NCBI GenBank assembly: GCA_937905915.1 | Contig: CALCVR010000232.1 | Location: 1 to 5,950, forward strand | Source: an uncultured Eubacteriaceae bacterium | Lineage (GTDB): Bacteria; Bacillota; Clostridia; Oscillospirales; Acutalibacteraceae | DNA length: 5,950 nt | Reading direction: 5' to 3' | Shown: positions 1 through 4,851 of the stretch, piece after piece | Layout: every line of letters begins with the position of its first letter | Position numbering within the stretch: position 1 is the stretch's first letter | Translations under genes and position numbers: made by a program | Notes under the pieces: model-generated | Databases searched by the model: none | Told to the model about the DNA's origin: nothing | Seen by the model: the letters and a program-made list of their open reading frames with translations, nothing else

Positions 1-30
1 GAATTAGATATTTTATATAAGTCAAAAAGG

Positions 31-75
31 AATCCCCTGTTTTAGACTGGTTCATAGCTTAAAACAGGGGATTTT
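31..75. terminator. Intrinsic terminator downstream of the MATE gene, possibly bidirectional
   Basis: A perfect 14-bp inverted repeat pairs 31-44 with 60-73 across a 15-nt loop; each arm has a CCCC/GGGG core and an A/T-rich inner end. Read on the minus strand it lies 17 nt past the MATE stop codon and is followed by CC and then five T residues. Read on the plus strand it is followed by a weaker T-rich tract (ATTTTATT). It should end the MATE transcript and could also stop a plus-strand transcript entering from the left, but no gene is visible in positions 1-30 to confirm the second role. Confidence 0.85.
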
Positions 76-89
76 ATTCTATCTATGGC

Positions 90-1445
90 CTATTCAGCTA
101 ATGCTGTCATCATTTTAGTAGACTTTTTGGACCACCAGCGATAGTACACAAGACCAGTAATATCAGCCAACACCCATCCGATGGGAATGGCCCACCAAAT
201 ACCAGGTAACCCGATGGCTGGAATGGGGGCTAATAAATAGGCAAGAACTACGCGAGTACCTAAAGAGATAATCGTTAATACAACTGAAATTCCAGGCTTT
301 CCGACTCCTCGATAAAGACCATACAAAAGGAATAAACAGCCGATGCCGGCGTAACACATACCCTCAATACGTAAGTATTGGGCGCCGATGGCGATGATTT
401 CTGTTTCTTCCGGCTGTACAAATAAGAGCATCCACTGTTGTGCAAATAAGCATACAGCTAAGGAGATTATAATACAAAACACCAGCGCGGCGATAATAGC
501 GGCTCGGATGCCTTTTTGAATGCGTTTATGTTGTCCCGCTCCAAAGTTTTGGGCGATGAAAGTAGAGAATGCATTTCCAAAGTCTTGCACTGGCATATAA
601 GCAAAAGAGTCGATTTTAACAGCGGCGGCAAAAGCAGCCATAACGGCTACGCCGAAGCTATTGACAAGCCCCTGGATCATTAAGATACCCAAATTCATAA
701 TAGACTGCTGGACACAGGTTAAAAAGGAATACTGTGTAATATGTTTTAAAAGATTTTTGTCAAAATGAAAATGGCGACGATTCAGGCGCAAAAGAGGGAG
801 TTTTTTAAAACTATAAAGTCCAATTCCAACCGCCGAGACAGCCTGGGAAATAATAGTAGCCCAGGCGGCACCAGCCACCCCCATATGGAAACAAATGATA
901 AATGTTAAATCCAGAATAATGTTCAATAGGGCAGATACCGCCAAAAAGACCAGCGGCATAGAAGAATTGCCGATTGCTCGAAGAAGGGAGGCAAAATAAT
1001 TATAAAGAAAGGTAAAGAGGATTCCATAAAAAATAACTTGAAGATATTCCTTTGTTTCATCTAAAATATTCCCAGGAATTTGCAGGACTGCGAGTAGGGG
1101 ATCGATACAGAGAATGACCGTAATGTTGATAACCAAAGCGGTGATACCGATGAGAGCAAAAGAGAGAACAATACTCTTTTTTAAATCCTCTTCTCGTTTG
1201 GCGCCAAACAACATGGAGAAAAAAGCTCCGCTTCCCATAGATAAACCTAGCAAAATAGAGGTCAAAAATACCATTAAAGTAAAGGAGGAACCCACAGCGG
1301 CCAGTGCATCGGCTCCCAAGTATTTTCCAACAATTAAAGTGTCCGCGATATTATAAAGCTGTTGCAATAGATTCCCAGCAATCATAGGTCCGGCAAACAG
1401 CAACATGGAAGACATTACATTGCCTTTGGTTAGGTCCCTCTGCAC
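90..1445 (-). CDS. MATE family efflux transporter (NorM/DinF-like)
   Basis: Encodes a 451-residue inner-membrane protein, the usual MATE length, which should export drugs or cationic metabolites in exchange for Na+ or H+. Hydrophobic segments run through the whole chain, consistent with 12 helices in two related halves. The N-terminal helix has the family pattern with P20, an LYN-AD motif and D35. The stretch FIAQNFGAGQ (297-306) is typical of these pumps. The two halves show a recognisable internal repeat: RAIGNSSMPL (156-165) corresponds to RGVGKPGISV (379-388). The start is GTG at 1445-1443, with GGAG (plus-strand 1455-1458) nine bases upstream. It is monocistronic and divergent from murA, with a terminator just past its stop (TAG, 92-90). 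Sampled 60-base blocks run at about 37-53% GC, against about 60% in walJ and rlmH, which may reflect later acquisition. The substrate cannot be read from the sequence. Confidence 0.93.
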   Translation of the reverse strand: MQRDLTKGNVMSSMLLFAGPMIAGNLLQQLYNIADTLIVGKYLGADALAAVGSSFTLMVFLTSILLGLSMGSGAFFSMLFGAKREEDLKKSIVLSFALIGITALVINITVILCIDPLLAVLQIPGNILDETKEYLQVIFYGILFTFLYNYFASLLRAIGNSSMPLVFLAVSALLNIILDLTFIICFHMGVAGAAWATIISQAVSAVGIGLYSFKKLPLLRLNRRHFHFDKNLLKHITQYSFLTCVQQSIMNLGILMIQGLVNSFGVAVMAAFAAAVKIDSFAYMPVQDFGNAFSTFIAQNFGAGQHKRIQKGIRAAIIAALVFCIIISLAVCLFAQQWMLLFVQPEETEIIAIGAQYLRIEGMCYAGIGCLFLLYGLYRGVGKPGISVVLTIISLGTRVVLAYLLAPIPAIGLPGIWWAIPIGWVLADITGLVYYRWWSKKSTKMMTALAE

Positions 1446-1454
1446 GGGGTATCA

Positions 1455-1496
1455 CTCCAATTCTTCTTTTCTTAAAATAGTATAAAGACATTGTCT
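1455..1496 (-). promoter_or_regulatory. MATE upstream region: RBS, candidate -10 and palindrome
   Basis: On the minus strand a GGAG ribosome binding site (1455-1458) precedes the GTG start by nine bases. A TATACT box (1484-1479) would place transcription start near 1472, giving a leader of about 27 nt. No convincing -35 box lies 16-18 bases upstream of it. Directly upstream of the -10 is the odd-centred palindrome AGACA-T-TGTCT (1486-1496), where an activator or repressor could bind. The RBS is well supported; the promoter and the operator role are inferences. Confidence 0.45.
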
Positions 1497-1618
1497 ATGG
1501 TAACATTTTACGACAGGAAAGGCAAGGAAAGAAGATGTTTTAAATAGGAAAACAGTCGGCATTTTACAGTAATCTAGCGTCTATTGCGAATAAAAAACAA
1601 AATGTCTTTAGACGGTTT

Positions 1619-1631
1619 TAGCCCTGGGCTA
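1619..1631. repeat. Short GC-core palindrome
   Basis: TAGCCC and GGGCTA form a perfect 6-bp inverted repeat around a single central T. It is one of the few GC-rich spots in the intergenic stretch. It has no T tract after it, so it is not a terminator, and it is far from either recognised promoter. It may be a protein-binding site or chance. Confidence 0.3.
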
Positions 1632-1668
1632 GAGGGAATCCTTCAAGCATCTGCCTGCTGCTGAGGAG

Positions 1669-1725
1669 AGATTTGTAAAAAATAGCGATTGTATTATTTT
1701 TTAATATATAGCAAAAAACAAATCT
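1669..1725. repeat. Nested AT-rich inverted repeats
   Basis: The outer arms AGATTTGT (1669-1676) and ACAAATCT (1718-1725) are perfect complements. Inside them TAAAAAATA (1676-1684) and TATTTTTTA (1695-1703) form a second perfect 9-bp repeat around a 10-nt loop. The two sets share only base 1676, so they could almost stack into one long hairpin with a one-sided bulge. The arms are nearly all A/T, so thermal stability is low and chance pairing in AT-rich DNA is plausible. No flanking target duplication or transposase is visible. Confidence 0.35.
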
Positions 1726-1860
1726 GAATTTGGATGGTAAATAGATGGTTTGCTGGAAAAAGACAGCCTGTTTTACTGTTTATCAATAAAAAATATGCCT
1801 AGAATAGAGAGGCAGAGAAAGATAAAACAATTGTAGGCGGCAAATCCCTAGTTTTTTCTG

Positions 1861-1888
1861 TTTAATTTTCAAGAGAATGTGATATAAT
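1861..1888 (+). promoter_or_regulatory. Upstream murA promoter (P2), extended -10 type
   Basis: A perfect TATAAT (1883-1888) is preceded immediately by TGA (1880-1882), giving an extended -10. The best -35 is a weak TTTAAT (1861-1866) at 16-nt spacing. Transcription would begin near 1895, about 97 nt before the murA TTG start, and would run through the palindrome at 1903-1919. Extended -10 promoters tolerate a poor -35, so the call rests mainly on the -10 region. Confidence 0.55.
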
Positions 1889-1902
1889 AGATATAAACGT
1901 TC

Positions 1903-1919
1903 TGTAACCAGAGGTTACA
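1903..1919. promoter_or_regulatory. Perfect palindrome, candidate operator between tandem murA promoters
   Basis: TGTAACC (1903-1909) and GGTTACA (1913-1919) are perfect complements around a 3-nt centre (AGA). The element sits about 8-24 bases downstream of the predicted P2 start and ends 10 bases before the P1 -35 box, a position suited to a dimeric repressor acting on P2. In a P2 transcript it would also fold as a 7-bp hairpin, followed by AAAGTTTT, which is a poor terminator tail. I cannot assign a regulator family. Confidence 0.5.
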
Positions 1920-1929
1920 AAGTTTTCCC

Positions 1930-1957
1930 TTGAATTTTGGTGGATCGATGCTATAAT
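1930..1957 (+). promoter_or_regulatory. Proximal murA promoter (P1), extended -10 type
   Basis: TTGAAT (1930-1935) and a perfect TATAAT (1952-1957) are separated by 16 bases, and TGC (1949-1951) makes the -10 extended. Transcription should start near 1964. This falls within or just after the in-frame ATG at 1962, so a P1 transcript could not use that ATG. The location supports the TTG at 1992 as the murA start and implies a leader of roughly 28 nt. Confidence 0.75.
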
Positions 1958-1991
1958 ACTTATGGTCAATCATCAAAGGGGTGTTCATTCA

Positions 1992-3275
1992 TTGGATAAA
2001 TTTGTTATTACCGGTGGAAATCCGTTAATTGGTGAAGTCTCTATCAGCGGCGCCAAAAACGCTGCGGTCGCAATCATCCCGGCGGCCCTGTTGTCGGATG
2101 GCGTATGCCGCATTGAAAATATACCGAACATAAGCGATGTTTCGATGATTATCCGCATTCTGCATGAATTGGGTGCGGGGATTAAAATGATTAATAAGAG
2201 TACCATTGAAATCGACGCCCGTCATATTACCACTACAGAAGTGCCTTATGAGATGGCCCGCCGTATGCGCGCCTCTTATTATATGATCGGCGCTTTGCTG
2301 GGACGGTTTAAACAGGCGAGGGTTTCCATGCCCGGCGGCTGTGATTTCGGTGTACGTCCCATTGACCAGCATTTAAAGGGATTTGCCGCTTTGGGCGCTG
2401 AAGTCAGTCTGGACCAAGGTATGGTGGATGCTCATGCCGATGAATTGGTGGGCAACCAGATTTATCTGGATGTGCTTTCGGTAGGTGCGACCATCAATAT
2501 TATGCTGGCCGCTGCCAAGGCAAAGGGGCTGACGGTTTTAGAGAATGCAGCTAGAGAACCACACATTGTGGATCTGGCCAACTTCCTCAACTCTATGGGG
2601 GCCGATATCCGCGGCGCCGGTACCGACGTGATCAAGATCCGGGGCGTGGAGCATTTGAATGGCACCACCTATTCCATTATCCCCGACCAGATAGAAGCGG
2701 GCACCTATATGGCCGCTGCCGCCGCCACAAAAGGCGATGTGCTGATTAAGAATGTAATTCCCAAACATCTGGAATCCATTACAGCAAAATTGCTGGAAAT
2801 GGGAGTCCAGGTGGAAGAATACGACGATTCCATCCGCGTCAGCCGTTCTGGGGATTTGATGCGGTGCAATATTAAAACAATGCCTCATCCCGGGTTCCCC
2901 ACCGACCTGCAGCCCCAGTTTGCAGTGTTGCTGGCCATGGCAAAGGGGACAAGCATTGTCACCGAAGGCGTTTGGGACAATCGTTTCCGCTACGTGGAGG
3001 AGCTCCGCCGTATGGGAGCCAGTGTCCAGGTGGACGGTAAAGTGGCTGTGTTCGAAGGGGTCGAAGAGCTTCGGGCTGCTCCGATTAAAGCCACAGACCT
3101 CCGCGCAGGGGCAGCTTTGATGATTGCAGCTTTGGCGGCCAATGGTGTCACTGAGCTGGAGGAGATTTATCACATCGACCGTGGGTATGAAGATATTGAA
3201 GAAAAGCTGCGGGCGTTGGGAGCCGATATCCGCCGGGTCACGATGCCTGGAGCGGCAGTGGCAAAGGCTCAATAA
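1992..3275 (+). CDS. murA: UDP-N-acetylglucosamine 1-carboxyvinyltransferase (MurA)
   Basis: Cytoplasmic enzyme that transfers the enolpyruvyl group of phosphoenolpyruvate to UDP-GlcNAc, the first committed step of peptidoglycan synthesis and the fosfomycin target. The 427-residue product is full length. Visible active-site residues are K22 and N23 (GAKNAA), C117 in the mobile loop PGGCDFGVRP, D305 (GFPTDLQ) and R397 (HIDRGYE). K22, N23, D305 and R397 carry the same numbers as in the E. coli enzyme, which supports the chosen start. The catalytic position is Cys and not Asp, so intrinsic fosfomycin resistance by that substitution is not expected. An AAAGGGGTG ribosome binding site (1975-1983) lies eight bases before TTG 1992. 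The in-frame ATG at 1962 would add ten residues, but it coincides with the predicted P1 transcription start. From memory the loop and the SVGATINIMLAA stretch resemble the second Gram-positive paralogue (MurZ/MurAB) more than MurAA, but the subtype is uncertain. Confidence 0.96.
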   Translation: MDKFVITGGNPLIGEVSISGAKNAAVAIIPAALLSDGVCRIENIPNISDVSMIIRILHELGAGIKMINKSTIEIDARHITTTEVPYEMARRMRASYYMIGALLGRFKQARVSMPGGCDFGVRPIDQHLKGFAALGAEVSLDQGMVDAHADELVGNQIYLDVLSVGATINIMLAAAKAKGLTVLENAAREPHIVDLANFLNSMGADIRGAGTDVIKIRGVEHLNGTTYSIIPDQIEAGTYMAAAAATKGDVLIKNVIPKHLESITAKLLEMGVQVEEYDDSIRVSRSGDLMRCNIKTMPHPGFPTDLQPQFAVLLAMAKGTSIVTEGVWDNRFRYVEELRRMGASVQVDGKVAVFEGVEELRAAPIKATDLRAGAALMIAALAANGVTELEEIYHIDRGYEDIEEKLRALGADIRRVTMPGAAVAKAQ

Positions 3276-3322
3276 GGATAAGCACAACCGCTTTAAAAAA
3301 TTGAATCAAAAGGAAAAGAGTG

Positions 3323-3361
3323 AAACACCTGGACAAAGGAAATGTGGTCCAGGTGTTTTTT
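3323..3361 (+). terminator. Intrinsic terminator after murA
   Basis: A perfect 12-bp stem pairs 3323-3334 (AAACACCTGGAC) with 3347-3358 (GTCCAGGTGTTT) around a 12-nt loop, followed by further T residues that give a six-T run at 3356-3361. It lies 47 nt past the murA stop and just before the walJ promoter, so murA should be transcribed separately from walJ. Confidence 0.92.
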
Positions 3362-3383
3362 GCGTGTATGGATCCGACAAAAT

Positions 3384-3412
3384 TTGACTTTAAGGGACAA
3401 TTTCTCTATACT
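3384..3412 (+). promoter_or_regulatory. Sigma-A type promoter of walJ-rlmH
   Basis: TTGACT (3384-3389) and TATACT (3407-3412) are each one base from consensus and are spaced by exactly 17 bases. Transcription should begin near 3419-3420, leaving a leader of about 30 nt before the walJ ATG. The promoter starts 22 bases after the murA terminator, making a clean boundary between transcription units. Confidence 0.85.
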
Positions 3413-3449
3413 TAGGGCATTGAAACCGAGTAAGGAAGTGGAAGCCTTT

Positions 3450-4238
3450 ATGTCGCGCATTTGTACCCTGTTCAGCGGGAGCAGTGGGAACTGCACCTAC
3501 CTTGCCTCCCAGGAGGGAGGGATTCTCATTGACGCCGGCGTCAGTGCCCGGTCCATCCAGCGGGCGTTGGAGGATCGGGATATCGACCCTAAAACCATCC
3601 GTGCGGTGTTTGTCACCCATGAGCATACCGATCATGTGGCGGGACTGCGGGGGTTTTGTTCCCGCTTTGGATGCAAGGTGTACTCTTCCCCGGGGACGCT
3701 TGCAGCCTTGGAAGGGAAAGGGATGCTGCAGAAGGTGGACTACCGCTGTGTTGGACAGGAGGCTGTAGAGGCGGCAGGCATGACAGTGCATCCTTTTCCT
3801 ATTTCTCACGATTGCGCCCAAGGGTACGGCTACCGTATTTACATGCCGGACGGACGCAAGATAGCGGTGTCTACCGATACCGGCGTCATGACCGATGAAG
3901 TGAGGAAAGCCATTCACGGCTGTGATCTGGTGGTCATTGAATCCAACCACGATGTCCGGATGCTGCAAAACGGCCGGTATCCCTATTATTTAAAGCGCCG
4001 TATTCTTTCCGAGACAGGGCATCTCTCCAATGACGATTGTGCGGTGGAGTTGGCAGAATTGGTGCGCAGCGGGACGACGCGGTTGATCCTGGCCCATCTG
4101 AGCCGGGAGAACAACGTCCCGGAACTGGCTTATGAAACGGCAAAATCCATTTTAACCGGACAAGGGATGCGTGAGGGTACCGATTACCTCTTATCGGTAG
4201 CGCCAAGAGCCAACCATCAGCCGGTTATGGTATTTTAG
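3450..4238 (+). CDS. walJ: WalJ (YycJ/VicX) family MBL-fold metallohydrolase
   Basis: A 262-residue cytoplasmic metallo-beta-lactamase-fold protein, matching the roughly 264-residue WalJ/YycJ family. It opens with the family signature FSGSSGNCTYL (8-18). Metal ligands are visible as the HxHxDH motif THEHTDH (H57, H59, D61, H62), with H120 (SHD), D143 (STDTG) and later histidines H191 (GHLSN) and H216 (LAHLSREN). In bacilli and streptococci this gene belongs to the WalRK (VicRK) cell-wall regulator locus, and a DNA exonuclease role has been proposed for Bacillus YycJ; the physiological substrate is unsettled. The start is ATG 3450, with GGAAG (3440-3444) and AAGGA (3432-3436) upstream. The frame stays open to an ATG at 3342, but that extension would be encoded by the terminator and the promoter, so it is rejected. 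It is followed by rlmH after 37 bases. No walR, walK, walH, walI or htrA is seen here. Confidence 0.92.
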   Translation: MSRICTLFSGSSGNCTYLASQEGGILIDAGVSARSIQRALEDRDIDPKTIRAVFVTHEHTDHVAGLRGFCSRFGCKVYSSPGTLAALEGKGMLQKVDYRCVGQEAVEAAGMTVHPFPISHDCAQGYGYRIYMPDGRKIAVSTDTGVMTDEVRKAIHGCDLVVIESNHDVRMLQNGRYPYYLKRRILSETGHLSNDDCAVELAELVRSGTTRLILAHLSRENNVPELAYETAKSILTGQGMREGTDYLLSVAPRANHQPVMVF

Positions 4239-4275
4239 AATACATAAGGTGAACTGTTAGCAGGGGGTGGGACGT

Positions 4276-4758
4276 TTGTTAAAGATCACGGTTGCCTGTG
4301 TGGGCAAGCTGAAGGAGTCCTATTGGCGGGATGCTGTGGCCGAATATCAGAAAAGGCTCAGCGCTTACTGTTCCCTGGACATCGCGGAAGTGGAGGAAGC
4401 GCCGGTTCCGCAAAAGGCATCGCCCGCTCAAATCGAGGCGGCATTGGAAACCGAAGGCAAACGTCTGCTCGCGAAGGTACCGGCGGGTGCTGCTTTGTGC
4501 AGTTTATGCATCGAGGGAAAAGAGATGGGGTCGGAACCCTTTTCTCGATGGATAGGCGATATCCAGGTGCGGGGTATCAGCCATATCGTGCTGGTCATCG
4601 GTGGATCGTGGGGACTGTCCCCGCAGGTGAAAAAGGCGTCGATGCTGCGTCTCTCCATGTCTCCCATGACCTTTCCCCATCAGTTGGCCCGGGTCATGCT
4701 GCTGGAGCAGACCTACCGGGCCTTTCAAATTTTGTCCGGGGGCAAGTACCACAAATAG
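4276..4758 (+). CDS. rlmH: 23S rRNA (pseudouridine1915-N3)-methyltransferase RlmH
   Basis: A SPOUT-class (trefoil-knot) methyltransferase that uses S-adenosylmethionine to methylate N3 of pseudouridine 1915 in helix 69 of 23S rRNA on assembled ribosomes, working as a homodimer. The 160-residue product fits the family length of about 155-159. It has the N-terminal strand ITVACVGKLKE (4-14), the SAM-binding loop VIGGSWGLS (107-115), MTFPHQL (131-137), EQTYRAF (144-150) and the C-terminal YHK (158-160). The residue before YHK is K where P is frequent. The start is TTG 4276, with AGGGGGTG (4262-4269) six bases upstream. The in-frame GTG at 4267 lies inside that ribosome binding site and is less likely. 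No terminator lies between walJ and this gene, so cotranscription from the walJ promoter is likely. In staphylococci the 3' end of this gene is the SCC attachment site; no cassette is seen here. Confidence 0.95.
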   Translation: MLKITVACVGKLKESYWRDAVAEYQKRLSAYCSLDIAEVEEAPVPQKASPAQIEAALETEGKRLLAKVPAGAALCSLCIEGKEMGSEPFSRWIGDIQVRGISHIVLVIGGSWGLSPQVKKASMLRLSMSPMTFPHQLARVMLLEQTYRAFQILSGGKYHK

Positions 4759-4764
4759 CCTTGG

Positions 4765-4793
4765 TTGAATCTGTACAGCAAGTGTGCTACACT
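4765..4793 (+). promoter_or_regulatory. Promoter of the aminotransferase gene
   Basis: TTGAAT (4765-4770) and TACACT (4788-4793) are spaced by 17 bases, and TGC (4785-4787) adds an extended -10. Transcription would begin near 4800. A 6-bp inverted repeat, ATTTAT/ATAAAT (4796-4801 and 4806-4811), straddles the predicted start; it is short and A/T only, so any operator role is speculative. No terminator is visible between rlmH and this promoter, so some read-through from walJ-rlmH is possible. Confidence 0.7.
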
Positions 4794-4851
4794 ATATTTA
4801 TTCTGATAAATCGAAAAAGCGCTGTTTTGAGCGGTGCGCATGGAGGTCATT

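Larger units (their letters stand above)
1497..1860. other. Gene-free AT-rich intergenic stretch
   Basis: No open frame here combines reasonable length with a ribosome binding site. The longest candidate I checked, a 23-codon frame starting with ATG at 1734, lacks a Shine-Dalgarno sequence. I see no tRNA, no T-box or riboswitch consensus and no mobile-element remnant. The stretch contains two short palindromes (1604-1613, GTCT-TT-AGAC; 1619-1631, TAGCCC-T-GGGCTA) and a nested AT-rich inverted repeat (1669-1725, listed separately). It separates the divergent MATE and murA transcription units. Confidence 0.6.

Noticed and set aside
1734..1805. 23-codon frame in the intergenic region starting ATG 1734
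   Set aside because: It has no Shine-Dalgarno sequence upstream, no recognisable product and AT-rich composition expected of non-coding DNA.
1903..1919. BirA (biotin operator) site
   Set aside because: The half-sites resemble BirA half-sites, but a spacer of about 14-16 bases is expected and only three are present, the half-site lacks one base, and no biotin gene is nearby.
1903..1930. Intrinsic terminator or attenuator upstream of murA
   Set aside because: The stem is only 7 bp with a 3-nt loop and is followed by AAAG before a four-T run, too weak for a confident terminator.
2538..3287. Long open frame antisense to murA (249 codons)
   Set aside because: It lies wholly opposite a well-supported MurA frame, reads as a Cys/His-rich low-complexity product of the complementary strand, and matches no family I know.
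3390..3968. Open frame antisense to walJ (192 codons)
   Set aside because: It mirrors the walJ coding frame and crosses the walJ promoter; no recognisable domain.
4738..4760. SCC-type attachment site at the 3' end of rlmH
   Set aside because: The position is homologous to the staphylococcal attB, but there is no flanking repeat or recombinase, and an ordinary gene follows after a short promoter gap.
4816..4839. Short GC-rich hairpin (CGCT/AGCG) before the aminotransferase RBS
   Set aside because: Only four base pairs around a six-base loop, with no T tract; too weak to call a terminator or regulatory hairpin.
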